Assembly (NCBI RefSeq): GCF_001269925.1
Contig: NZ_LHVO01000046.1
Coordinates: forward strand, 124,001 to 188,000
From: Pseudomonas sp. MIACH
Lineage (GTDB): Bacteria > Pseudomonadota > Gammaproteobacteria > Pseudomonadales > Pseudomonadaceae
Direction of reading: 5' to 3'
Length of the DNA: 64,000 nt
The translations under genes were made by a program, and so were the position numbers. Numbering within the stretch: position 1 is the first letter of the stretch; each line of letters starts with the position of its first letter. The notes under the pieces are model-generated. The model saw nothing but the letters and a program-made list of their open reading frames with translations, searched no databases and was not told where the DNA came from. Shown here one piece after another: positions 25,259 to 33,884 of this stretch.

Positions 25259-26547
25259 GAGGTCTTTACCTTCAATTCCAGGGTTGGCGCCGGCGAGCGG
25301 TCACTGGCGCCGGGCTTGAGGAAAATCGTCAGCACCACCGACAGCATCAGCGCACCGCTCATCAGCAGGTATGAAGCGCCGGGCGAGCCGGTACTGCTAT
25401 TGAGGTAACCCACCAGGTACGAGCCGCCGAACGAGCCGAGGGCGCCCATGCTGTTGATCAGCGCCATGGCGCCACCGGCCACGTTGGCAGGCAGGATCTC
25501 CGGGACGATGGCAAAAAATGGCCCGTAAGGCGCATACATGCAGGCCCCGGCAATCACCAGCAGGGTGTAGGACCACCAGAAGTGTTCGGCGCCCAACGCG
25601 TAGGACGCATAGAAGGCGATGGAGGCAACCAGCAGCGGCGGCCACACAAAGCGCTTACGCTTTTGCAGTTTGTCCGAGCCCCAGGACACCACCAGCATGG
25701 CGATCACTGCGGCGAGATAGGGCAGGGCCGACAGCCAGCCGGCTTCGACCATGTCCATCTGCAGGCCTTTCTTGAGGATCGACGGCAGCCACAGGACAAA
25801 ACCGTACACACCGATGCTCCAGCAGAAGAACTGCAGCGCGAGGATGATCACCTTGGGCGAGCGGAACGCTTCGGCGTAGTTCTTCACCGCCTTGATACCG
25901 ACCTGTTCGGCAGCCAGCGCGGCCTCCAGGTCTTTTTTGTGCTGTTCGCTCAGCCACTTGGCGTCTGCGGGTTTTTCATCCGCGAGCTTCCACCAGATAA
26001 ACGCCCACAGCACCGCCGGCAGGCCTTCGATGATAAACATCCAGCGCCAGCTGAAATGCTGCACCAGGTAGCCGGACACCACCGACATCCACAGCATGGT
26101 CACCGGGTTGCCGAGGATCAGGAAGGTGTTGGCGCGCGAGCGTTCGGCACGGGTGAACCAGTGACACAGGTACACCAGCATCGCTGGCATCACCGCCGCT
26201 TCAACCACGCCGAGCATGAAGCGAATGACGATCAGCATGTAGGCGTTGGACACTACCCCGGTCAGGGTGGCCAGCCCGCCCCAGAGGATCAGGCTGACAA
26301 AAATCAGCTTTTTGACACTGCGCTTCTGCGCGTAGATCGCACCCGGCACCTGGAAGAAAAAGTAGCCAAGGAAGAACAGTGCACCCAGCAACGACGACAT
26401 GCCGGGGGTGATCATCAGGTCTTCGGCCATCCCGGAGGCGGCGGCAAAGCCGTAGTTGGCGCGGTCCAGGTACGCCAGGCTGTAGGTGATAAAGACGATG
26501 GGCATGATGTACCACCAACGACGGGTGGCGAGTTTCACGGTGTCCAT
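25255..26547 (-). CDS. kguT: 2-ketogluconate MFS transporter
   Basis: 430 residues, 12 membrane segments of the anion:cation symporter type (PF07690). Hallmarks: YIMPIVFITYSLAYLDRANYG at the start, GYFFFQVPGAIYAQKRSVKK (TM2-3 loop) and RFMLGVVEAAVMPAMLVYLCHW. The LDRANY motif is the family's usual TM1 signature for sugar-acid transport. It imports 2-ketogluconate across the inner membrane. Third gene of the kgu operon, 45 bp after kguK, overlapping kguD by 4 bp. Confidence 0.9.
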   Translation of the reverse strand: MDTVKLATRRWWYIMPIVFITYSLAYLDRANYGFAAASGMAEDLMITPGMSSLLGALFFLGYFFFQVPGAIYAQKRSVKKLIFVSLILWGGLATLTGVVSNAYMLIVIRFMLGVVEAAVMPAMLVYLCHWFTRAERSRANTFLILGNPVTMLWMSVVSGYLVQHFSWRWMFIIEGLPAVLWAFIWWKLADEKPADAKWLSEQHKKDLEAALAAEQVGIKAVKNYAEAFRSPKVIILALQFFCWSIGVYGFVLWLPSILKKGLQMDMVEAGWLSALPYLAAVIAMLVVSWGSDKLQKRKRFVWPPLLVASIAFYASYALGAEHFWWSYTLLVIAGACMYAPYGPFFAIVPEILPANVAGGAMALINSMGALGSFGGSYLVGYLNSSTGSPGASYLLMSGALMLSVVLTIFLKPGASDRSPAPTLELKVKTS

Positions 26548-26592
26548 AAGGTTGCTCCTGAGCTTGTTGTAGTTGTGGCAACAGGGTGTGGG

Positions 26593-27534
26593 TCAAGCGA
26601 CAGATCGGGTGGGTAATTCAGAACGGGTGGGCAAGCCTTCCATATCGCCGCGACTCTGTACGGCGCGGCTGCCGATCCAGTTGCCGCGCTGCACGGCCTC
26701 GGGGAAGCTGAGGTTTTCCAGCAGGGCGCTGATCATGCCCACGGCAAAGCCATCGCCGGCGCCGACGGTGTCCACCACCTTGTCCACCCGTACAGCGGCG
26801 ACAAAACCTTGGTCCAGGTGGGTTCGGTAGTAGGCGCCATCCTGGCCAAGCTTGATGGCCACGGCTTCGGCGCCCTGGTCGAGGTAGAAGGCGGCAATAT
26901 CGGCCGGGTCGTCGAAACCGGTGAGCAAACGGCCTTCGCCCAGGCCCGGCAAAACCCAGTCGGCGAGGCCGGCGAGGGCGTTGATTTCGCGGATCATCTG
27001 TTCTTGGCTGGTCCACAGCGACGGGCGCAGGTTCGGGTCGAATGACACGCTGCGCCCGGCTTTGCGCATCTGCGTCATCAATTCGCGGGACAGCTCACGG
27101 GTGGCCTCGGACAAGGCCGGTGGAATACCGGTGGCATGCAGATGGCGGGCTTGCAGCAGCGCCGGGCTGATGGCGCCGATGGACAGATGGCTGGCCGCCG
27201 AGCCCTTGCGGAAGTACTCCACCTGCGGGTCATCGCCGGCTTCTTCGCGGGACTTGAGTTGAAAGCCGGTGGGGTGCAACGGGTCGACCGCTACATGCCG
27301 GCAATCCAGGCCTTCTTTTTGGAGCGTGTCGACCACAAAGCGCCCGAGGGAATCATTGCCCACCCGGCTCAGCCAGGCGACGTTGAAGCCCAGGCGCGAC
27401 AGGCCGATGGCGACATTGCTGTCGGCGCCGGCAATGCGTTTGTGAAACTGCGCGACCTGGGCCAGGTCGCCGGTCTGCTCGGCGACAAACATCGCCATGG
27501 TTTCGCCAAACGAGAGGATATCGATCTCAGACAT
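26593..27534 (-). CDS. kguK: 2-ketogluconate kinase (PfkB family)
   Basis: 313 residues from ATG 27534; the upstream in-frame extension covers kguE coding sequence and is rejected. PfkB/ribokinase signatures: FHKRIAGADSNVAIGLSRLG near residue 30 and DTVGAGDGFAVGMISALLEN near 245 (anion hole and catalytic Asp). Phosphorylates 2-ketogluconate with ATP. The start overlaps the end of kguE by 8 bp, giving tight coupling. Order ptxS-kguE-kguK-kguT-kguD matches the known pseudomonad cluster. Confidence 0.9.
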   Translation of the reverse strand: MSEIDILSFGETMAMFVAEQTGDLAQVAQFHKRIAGADSNVAIGLSRLGFNVAWLSRVGNDSLGRFVVDTLQKEGLDCRHVAVDPLHPTGFQLKSREEAGDDPQVEYFRKGSAASHLSIGAISPALLQARHLHATGIPPALSEATRELSRELMTQMRKAGRSVSFDPNLRPSLWTSQEQMIREINALAGLADWVLPGLGEGRLLTGFDDPADIAAFYLDQGAEAVAIKLGQDGAYYRTHLDQGFVAAVRVDKVVDTVGAGDGFAVGMISALLENLSFPEAVQRGNWIGSRAVQSRGDMEGLPTRSELPTRSVA

Positions 27535-28309
27535 GGGCGTGCTCCGCACGGGGTTGGCCAAGCAGGGCGAGGGCGGCCACTTGCTGCGCGGTGACGTCGA
27601 CCAGGTCATCGCCCTGCAACGGGAATTCCACGGCCCGGGTAATCCCTTGAGTCATGTGCTTGAGCAGTTGTTCCCACAGATGCAGGTCAGTGGCGCCGGG
27701 CGGCAGCGCCACCAGCTTGCCGTCCGCGCGACGCGCCACGGCCTTGCAGTGCAGGTAGTCGACGTGCCGGCCGAGCAGGCGTGCGGCGGTCAGGGCGGAT
27801 TGGTCCTGCCACTGCCAGTTGCCGATATCGAAGGTCATCTTCACCGGCAGACCCAGGCGCTCGACTTCAGTGAAGAAGCGCTGCATCGGCTCGATGCGTC
27901 CACCGTGCAGGGTCTGGTCGTTTTCCACCAGCAGCTTGACTGGGTGACGGTCGAGCAGGGCGTGCAGGCTTTCCAGGTCGTTGGTGTCGGTGAAGTAGCC
28001 GAGGGAGACTTTCAGCCAGCGCGCACCAAAGGCCTGGGCGCGGTCGAGGGTGGCGCTCAGTTCGGCATTCGGCTGGGCGCGGCCGGCGACCCACAATTCC
28101 AGGGGCGATGAGAATACCGCCTCCAGACCGTGCTCGGCGGCGGCCTGGGCCAATTCGGCGGGTTGCTCAACGGTCAGCAGTTCTTCACGCCACTCGATGC
28201 GCTGGGCACCGGCAGCGGCCAGCAGCTCGACAAAACTCAACTGGCCTTGCTGGCGAACCAGGTCGGCGCCGTAGCTGGAAAGGCTGATGGAGACGGGGTA
28301 TTTGTGCAT
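27527..28309 (-). CDS. kguE: KguE, sugar phosphate isomerase/epimerase-type protein of 2-ketogluconate operon
   Basis: 260 residues of the xylose-isomerase-like TIM barrel (AP endonuclease 2 family): PVSISLSSYGADLVRQQGQL at the start, metal-binding acidic residues in LLVENDQTLHGGRIEPMQRF and GLPVKMTFDIGNWQWQDQSA, and HVDYLHCKAVAR. First gene of the operon, 13 bp downstream of a perfect PtxS operator. Exact reaction is not established in the family; the operon requires it for ketogluconate use by association. Confidence 0.88.
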   Translation of the reverse strand: MHKYPVSISLSSYGADLVRQQGQLSFVELLAAAGAQRIEWREELLTVEQPAELAQAAAEHGLEAVFSSPLELWVAGRAQPNAELSATLDRAQAFGARWLKVSLGYFTDTNDLESLHALLDRHPVKLLVENDQTLHGGRIEPMQRFFTEVERLGLPVKMTFDIGNWQWQDQSALTAARLLGRHVDYLHCKAVARRADGKLVALPPGATDLHLWEQLLKHMTQGITRAVEFPLQGDDLVDVTAQQVAALALLGQPRAEHAHV

Positions 28310-28322
28310 TGTTGTTTACCTC

Positions 28323-28336
28323 TGAAACCGGTTTCA
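28323..28336. promoter_or_regulatory. PtxS operator at the kgu promoter
   Basis: TGAAACCGGTTTCA, a perfect 14-bp palindrome identical to the described PtxS site. It lies 13 bp upstream of the kguE start on the minus strand, placing it in the operon promoter. The repressor is released by 2-ketogluconate in studied pseudomonads. Confidence 0.92.
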
Positions 28337-28368
28337 TTTTTCTACGTTAAATGTCCAATCGACTCTGC

Positions 28369-28384
28369 CGTAGCAGCTGCTACG
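28369..28384. terminator. 16-bp palindrome at the ptxS stop
   Basis: CGTAGCAGCTGCTACG is a perfect palindrome that overlaps the ptxS TAG stop (28380-28382). It shares GTAGCAGC/GCTGCTAC with the REP at 16041-16076. It may act as a terminator or REP remnant. Confidence 0.45.
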
Positions 28385-29399
28385 TGTACGGGCGCTGGGT
28401 GGAGCCTCGGATGATCAACTGGGGCAAAAAATCCAGGGTGCGGGTCGGCGCGGTGTCACCGCGCAACCGCTTGAGCAAGCAGTCGAAGGCACTGGCACCA
28501 ATCAACTCGGTCGGCTGGGCGAGGGCGGTGATGCCGTTGCCCACCAACGGGTACCAGTCCAGATCGTCCAGGGCGATCAACCCGATATCGCCGAACAGGT
28601 TGCAGTCCAGCGCCTTGAGCGCACGGGTGCAGGCCAGCGTGGCGACGCCGTTGGCACAGAACACCGCCTTGGGGCCGGGTTTGGCGAGAAAGGCTTGCAG
28701 GCGTGGTTCCAGCGCATCACTGAGCTCCAGCACCGCGCCGGTCAGCGCCGGGTGCCGGGCAATTTCGTGCTTGAAGCTGTCCAGGCGTTCCTGCCGTGAA
28801 CTGGTGCCATCGCAGGCTTCGCTCACCAGCAACACCTCGCGGTAACCCTGCTGTTCCAGATGCTCCACGGCCATGCGCACCGCCGCCGGGTTGTCCAGCC
28901 CCACGAGGTCGCTGTGCAGTGGCTCGACCTTGCGGTCCACCAGCACCAGGGGCATTTCCCTTTGCAATTCCAGCAGTTGGTCGAGGTGATGACCGAGGGT
29001 GTTCACGATCAACCCTTCGATGTTGTAAGAGCGCAGCGCCGCCAGGTGCTTGCGCTCCTGCTCGTCATCGCGGTCGGTGTTGCACACCACCAGGCTGTAG
29101 CCGTGCTGGCGGCAGGCGGTTTCGACGCCGTGCATCACGGCAATGGAGTAGGGGTTGCGGATATCGGCCACCAGCATGCCGATCAGGCGCGTGCGGCCAC
29201 GTTTCAAGCCACGGGCCATCTGGTTGGGGCGGTAGCCAAGCTGCTCGATGGCTTGCTCGATGCGCAGGGCAATGGCGTCGGAGAGCAGGGCGCGGTCGTC
29301 GCCGATAAAGCGCGACACGCTGGCTTTGGACACGCCGGCGCGTTGGGCGACGTCGAGCATGGTGACACGGGTGCGTTGGGCGGCGGAAAAAGGGGTCAC
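28380..29399 (-). CDS. ptxS: PtxS, LacI-family repressor of 2-ketogluconate genes
   Basis: 339 residues from a GTG start at 29399 with AAAGG upstream. The LacI HTH is clear: VTMLDVAQRAGVSKASVSRF followed by the hinge LGYRPNQMARGLKRGRT. The periplasmic-binding-like effector domain follows (LIGMLVADIRNPYSIAVMHG). It lies directly upstream of kguE in the same direction and has its own perfect TGAAACCGGTTTCA at 29441-29454, giving autorepression. Effector 2-ketogluconate is known from P. aeruginosa and P. putida. Confidence 0.93.
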   Translation of the reverse strand: MTPFSAAQRTRVTMLDVAQRAGVSKASVSRFIGDDRALLSDAIALRIEQAIEQLGYRPNQMARGLKRGRTRLIGMLVADIRNPYSIAVMHGVETACRQHGYSLVVCNTDRDDEQERKHLAALRSYNIEGLIVNTLGHHLDQLLELQREMPLVLVDRKVEPLHSDLVGLDNPAAVRMAVEHLEQQGYREVLLVSEACDGTSSRQERLDSFKHEIARHPALTGAVLELSDALEPRLQAFLAKPGPKAVFCANGVATLACTRALKALDCNLFGDIGLIALDDLDWYPLVGNGITALAQPTELIGASAFDCLLKRLRGDTAPTRTLDFLPQLIIRGSTQRPYT

Positions 29400-29440
29400 G
29401 GTCGCGGGCCTTTCTTATTGGAGGTGGATGCCGGCTGCTT

Positions 29441-29454
29441 TGAAACCGGTTTCA
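29441..29454. promoter_or_regulatory. PtxS operator at its own promoter
   Basis: Perfect TGAAACCGGTTTCA, 42 bp upstream of the ptxS GTG on the minus strand. Identical to the copy at 28323-28336, so ptxS is probably autoregulated. Confidence 0.92.
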
Positions 29455-29522
29455 TAAAACGCCAATTCATTGATCAGGTCAAGAACCGGAGCTTAGGGAA
29501 TCCGATGAACGGGTATCCCTAC

Positions 29523-29538
29523 CTGTGAGTTCTGACAG
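29523..29538 (+). promoter_or_regulatory. lux-box-like palindrome, copy 2
   Basis: CTGTGAGTTCTGACAG, in the context ACCTGT...ACAGTA. A -10-like TAGATT at 29563-29568 starts 24 bp downstream, and ATG 29620 lies 81 bp downstream. Same design as the copies at 23388, 37646 and 60786. Confidence 0.6.
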
Positions 29539-29619
29539 TATTCACCAGCGCTAAATGGGCGTTAGATTCTTGTCATGGTCATCACTTATCAGTACCAGGC
29601 GTTAAGGCTAGGAGGAGAT

Positions 29620-31560
29620 ATGAAGGTTCCCGGCAGTAAACCGCGTCGGCCAGTACGCCGAAACGCTTCTGGATTGGCAGATCTTGAAATCCCAGTACTT
29701 GATAACGTGGAACCACCCATTCTGGATGGGTATGTACCCCATGAGCATCTTGCGACTGATCTGGTAGTCGTGATCCCGGAACTGTGGCCGGATGCCGCCC
29801 CGGATGAAAGTGCGTTCGACATACTGACACTTCATTGGAACCGTGATGGAGGTCATGGCATCCCGCCCTATAGAGAGCGTTTGGGCGGCCCCATCGATTT
29901 GGAATTTCCTTTCAGAATCCCGATTTCGCGAGACTATCTGGTGGATGGTCGCGTCGAGCTGTTTTATAGCATTGAAGATCACACCGGGACTGTCTCACCC
30001 TCTGATGTCCGTATACTCCATCTCGATACCTTACCGCCAAATAACAATGTAGCAGCGCCCGCGCCTGGTTTACCTACCGGGCTGATCAATGAGACTTACC
30101 TCTCCACACACTCTACGGTCGATATTGTCGTGCCTGCCTATAACGGTCGCCGCTCATTTGATCGGATTTATTACTATGTGTCTGAAGGTTCACCGCCGCC
30201 TGACAGTGCGCCAGATGGCTATGTAGAGTTTCCTTTTGAAGACACACCGTTAATAGTACCTATTCCTGGGGTGGTATTCCGAAAGTTTCCAAATGGCACT
30301 CAGTATGTGCATATTAAACTGGAAGACCGCTCCGGCAACCGTGGTCCCCGATCCACTCAGGAACCCGTTCTTGTGGACTTGATTCCTTCACCCATCAGGT
30401 TGAAGGCACCGGTCATCCCGTCGATGCTCGATGGGCTGATTTCCCTCAATGACGCGCGTTTGGGTGTAGTAGTTCGTGTCGAATATGATAATTGGGAAGT
30501 GAACGACTTTATTCACTTAAGGTGGGGCAAAACCCTTATTACGCCCCATCGCGTTAGCCAAAGCTCCACGACGATTCCGATTCCCTGGAGTGTGCTGATT
30601 GCTTCCGGTGAAGGCCCAGGCTCCGATTTCGCGGTTTATCATGTGACCCGGGGACCGGAAGGGGCACCGTCGCCACCCAGTCCAGGTACCTCGTTTCACT
30701 GGAACTTCAACACTGCGGGCGACCCGAATCCCGAGGCGCCCGCGCTGCTCAATCGTACTTATCATAAAGCGAGGTTATTCGGTGAAGGCTCGCAGACCGA
30801 AAACTATATTGACCTTCGTGATAAGGATAAACGTATCTATGCGCGTGTTGAACTTTACAACTCGCCGCTGACGGGTGAATTGCTGGAGTTGTATTTGGGT
30901 GAGTTTCCCGATACCAGCAAACCGGTTGCCAGCTACGTAGTCAATGCTGCAGCGGACGATACAGGTGGTAAGTTAATTGAGTTTTCGGATATTCCTTGGG
31001 CGGTCTTTGAGGGGCTTGCAAGTCATGACAAGTTAGCGGTTTTTTATACGGCCTATAACGGCGTGAATGAACAACTGGCCAATTTCTCAGAGGCGACGCT
31101 CGATATTACCCCTCCTGTGACTTTAGCCAATGTTGAGTTTCCAAGCGCCGATAATCGTAACTATCTCCATTGTCTTTCGGAGCCGCGTATCTGGAACTAC
31201 ATTCCGTTGAAGGTACTGCATAACGCAATCATGAAACCCGGCGACAAGTTGGTTTTAAGTTGGCAAGGTTACGAAGAGTTCGGCGGTACGCGACCTATTG
31301 CTGGCACCGGGGATGTGTTGGAAACAATCCTGAGCGACGAATATGCAGGCACTGGCTATGAGTTTCGCCAGGACAACTATGCGGAGAAAGTCCAACCCAT
31401 CAAGTCTCCCGACCCGCACAGCCCAGGTAGTTCTGCTTCCGTTGAATATACGTTGATGCGTGGCACCCGTGTGATCGGGCGTTCGCGGATTCGCTATGTG
31501 AAAATTGATCGGCGCAGAGGGTCGTTGTGGTGCGGCCCCGGCGGAGATGGTCCGGATTAA
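29620..31560 (+). CDS. Large multidomain Ig-like protein, uncharacterised
   Basis: 646 residues from ATG 29620, chosen because AGGAGG lies five bases upstream; an in-frame ATG at 29575 lacks such a site. No signal peptide; the N terminus is basic (MKVPGSKPRRPVRRNASG). It reads as several beta-sandwich units of about 100-130 residues, each opening with P-x-DG-type motifs (PPILDGYVPH, PVIPSMLDGLISLNDARLG) and containing dDxIxLxWG-like strands. Clearly related to the 31680 and 23469 genes. AT-richer than the core genome. A lux-box-like element precedes it. Function unknown; cytosolic storage, adhesion or toxin-carrier roles are all open. Confidence 0.8.
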   Translation: MKVPGSKPRRPVRRNASGLADLEIPVLDNVEPPILDGYVPHEHLATDLVVVIPELWPDAAPDESAFDILTLHWNRDGGHGIPPYRERLGGPIDLEFPFRIPISRDYLVDGRVELFYSIEDHTGTVSPSDVRILHLDTLPPNNNVAAPAPGLPTGLINETYLSTHSTVDIVVPAYNGRRSFDRIYYYVSEGSPPPDSAPDGYVEFPFEDTPLIVPIPGVVFRKFPNGTQYVHIKLEDRSGNRGPRSTQEPVLVDLIPSPIRLKAPVIPSMLDGLISLNDARLGVVVRVEYDNWEVNDFIHLRWGKTLITPHRVSQSSTTIPIPWSVLIASGEGPGSDFAVYHVTRGPEGAPSPPSPGTSFHWNFNTAGDPNPEAPALLNRTYHKARLFGEGSQTENYIDLRDKDKRIYARVELYNSPLTGELLELYLGEFPDTSKPVASYVVNAAADDTGGKLIEFSDIPWAVFEGLASHDKLAVFYTAYNGVNEQLANFSEATLDITPPVTLANVEFPSADNRNYLHCLSEPRIWNYIPLKVLHNAIMKPGDKLVLSWQGYEEFGGTRPIAGTGDVLETILSDEYAGTGYEFRQDNYAEKVQPIKSPDPHSPGSSASVEYTLMRGTRVIGRSRIRYVKIDRRRGSLWCGPGGDGPD

Positions 31561-31679
31561 TAAAGCTGAATCGTTGATGAAATACAGGTGTTCTCAGGTG
31601 TAGTCGCGCACGACAGTAGTCCCTACGGAAAGCCTGTTTGGTTGTAACACTATGGTCGATGTAAGAACGGAGAAGACAC

Positions 31680-33701
31680 ATGACGACGTTGACGAACCAA
31701 CAGGCAGTCGGCAAAAAAAAGTCCGGGAAGACTGCCGCGCAAAAACAAAAGGCCGCACTCGCTTCACGTGCGGCTGCACGTAAGTATCGGGCCGAGCGTG
31801 GCGCAGGGATTCTGGTGTTGGATGCCCCCGAATTTGACACGCTGAACGCCAATGGGTTGATTTCCTACGACAACTCTAGAAAACCCCTGCCCATTACCAT
31901 CGACGTTTCCGGGCTGGGTTTGAATCCTGCTGAGGATTTCGTGGACGTTCATATGCGCGGCAGGGGGGTAACGGGCTGGGGCGCACGTCTCTATAGAATT
32001 ACGTTCAACCGACCAGGGGACCCGTCTCCCGATGATCCGATCGTCAGAGATCTCCCGGTGTCACGCTTGACCCCTGGAGAGCATGAGGTCGGCTATATCG
32101 TCTGGGAGGGAGAGAGTACGCCAACCGAGTCCGACCCAGCGCTGCTGGAAGTGGATCACGAACCACCGTACGGTCGTGAGTACCCGCTAGCGCCTGTGCT
32201 ACCGGACTTCGTGATCAGCGCGGGTGAAATCAACCAGCAAGTGATTGACGCGAATCCGGACGGCCTGGTCTGCACCTATCCTGACTATCCAGCGAAAGGT
32301 CGCAAACCAGATGACAGTATCGCGGTGTATTTTGGACGCTACTCGTCCTCGCAGTTGTACGCTGAGCCCATTGATACCTTTCCCGTGACCGATGCATTGT
32401 CGTTCACCCTGGAATGGGACCAGCTGGACTTCAGCAAGGGAGGGGATTATTACCTGTTTTGCGTCTATACAGACTTGGCTGAAAACTCCAGTAGGGACTC
32501 AACCCCGGCGCACGTATCGGTCAAAGTGGTTGCAGACCCTGTGCCTTTGGCTGCGGAAGTGGACTTGGCACCTCAACCTGCGGATGGTCTGATTGACTTG
32601 ACGGATGCGCAGAACCCCGATGGCGTGCATGCCATTATCCGCAAGTACGACAATGACCTGCCAACGGATGTCATTGAATTGCAATATGGCTCCCAGCCGG
32701 CGATGCGTTTTGACGTCAGCCTGTACCTGCCTTTTCCATTGCTTCTGCCCATTCCGACAGAGGCCATTTTCAATGAGTATGCAGGCTCCACGGGTGAGCA
32801 GCCCACGGTCATCAATTACGTCGTCGACCGTAACGGCGCTGAGACCAACGCACCGGAAGCCTCATTCCTGGTCGACCTCTCGGCCCCAGGCCCTGACCCA
32901 AGTGAGGAGGAAGAGAACGATCTGCTCAATCTGGTGACGGTGGTTGGGGTCACCGATCCGGATGAGGAGAACGTGTTGCTGCCGGGGGACTTCGGCGAGG
33001 ACGCCACGCTGACGATTGTGCTTTGGGACGTGCCATTACCGGCCCCTGGCATCACCATTACGCCGTATTGGGGCGACCTGGCCCATCCATTGGAGGCTAA
33101 AACGCTGTCGACAGAAGGCCCGGGCGCAACGCTGACGTTCGATGTGGAGTGGGAGGATATCCGGGATGTCAATAACGGTTTGATTTCCGTGTTCTATACC
33201 TTGAGTTGGGAGACCAATGGCAACGTCCAGAAATCCCCCTCGCGACTCGTGGACGTGCGCGCCAATAAGGTCATTTTGGAGGCGCCTACCTTTAGAAAGG
33301 CCACGACCCCCATGGCCTGTACCGACCTTGAGTTGGTGACGCGCGAAGCGGTGATCAGGATTCCGGGCAACACGGTTTATTTCAGGGAGTTCGAGCGAAT
33401 CAGGGTTGAGTGGCAGATCTTCAGCAATGCGGCGGGCACGACGCCGTTGGGTGACCCGTTTGAGTTTATCTCGGACCCCCTCACGCCAGACATGGTCGCC
33501 AATGGGTTCAATATGAAGATCGGCCCCTATGCCACCGTCGTCAGGCCTTGCGGCCGTAACTCGGTGGATATTCACTACTTCGTCGATGTGCCGGGCGAGG
33601 GGCCAGTGAAATCCCAGCGAGGTTTCACGACAACGCGCTTTGCCAACCTGGGAGGACAGTTCTGCGAGGATATGCCTGTCCTGGAGGACCCCGACGACTG
33701 A
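31680..33701 (+). CDS. Large multidomain Ig-like protein, paralogue of the 29620 gene
   Basis: 673 residues from ATG 31680 (ACGGAGAAGACAC before it). A very basic start, KKKSGKTAAQKQKAALASRA, is followed by Ig-like units: NANGLISYDNSRKPLPITID, NPDGLVCTYPDYPAKGRKPD and PADGLIDLTDAQNPDGVHAI. The C-terminal part is acidic and ends CEDMPVLEDPDD. No signal peptide. It lies 119 bp downstream of the sister gene, possibly on one transcript; a weak partial lux-box match (31599-31618) is also present before it. Followed by an intrinsic terminator at 33713-33732. Function unknown. Confidence 0.8.
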   Translation: MTTLTNQQAVGKKKSGKTAAQKQKAALASRAAARKYRAERGAGILVLDAPEFDTLNANGLISYDNSRKPLPITIDVSGLGLNPAEDFVDVHMRGRGVTGWGARLYRITFNRPGDPSPDDPIVRDLPVSRLTPGEHEVGYIVWEGESTPTESDPALLEVDHEPPYGREYPLAPVLPDFVISAGEINQQVIDANPDGLVCTYPDYPAKGRKPDDSIAVYFGRYSSSQLYAEPIDTFPVTDALSFTLEWDQLDFSKGGDYYLFCVYTDLAENSSRDSTPAHVSVKVVADPVPLAAEVDLAPQPADGLIDLTDAQNPDGVHAIIRKYDNDLPTDVIELQYGSQPAMRFDVSLYLPFPLLLPIPTEAIFNEYAGSTGEQPTVINYVVDRNGAETNAPEASFLVDLSAPGPDPSEEEENDLLNLVTVVGVTDPDEENVLLPGDFGEDATLTIVLWDVPLPAPGITITPYWGDLAHPLEAKTLSTEGPGATLTFDVEWEDIRDVNNGLISVFYTLSWETNGNVQKSPSRLVDVRANKVILEAPTFRKATTPMACTDLELVTREAVIRIPGNTVYFREFERIRVEWQIFSNAAGTTPLGDPFEFISDPLTPDMVANGFNMKIGPYATVVRPCGRNSVDIHYFVDVPGEGPVKSQRGFTTTRFANLGGQFCEDMPVLEDPDD

Positions 33702-33712
33702 TCGCGTTTATC

Positions 33713-33732
33713 GAGGGGGCTTACGCCCCCTC
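33713..33732 (+). terminator. Rho-independent terminator after the Ig-like genes
   Basis: GAGGGGGC-TTAC-GCCCCCTC (8-bp stem, 4-nt loop) followed by ACTGTTTT, 12 bp after the stop at 33701. Ends the 29620-33701 transcript. Confidence 0.8.
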
Positions 33733-33884
33733 ACTGTTTTGATGCTGACGGTTCCAAGCTTGCGCACACCTACCGCATGGATCTCGCGGATAAATCCTAC
33801 ATACCACGTTAACGCCGATAGGTAATTTGCCGGCCTTGACTGGCCTGGTTCCAACGCTCTGGAAATAGGCCGAACAGTTCCGTT

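Noticed and set aside
33733..33760. CTGTTTTGATGCTGACGG as a further lux-box
   Set aside because: Wrong arm spacing (18 rather than 16) and no second match in the flanks.
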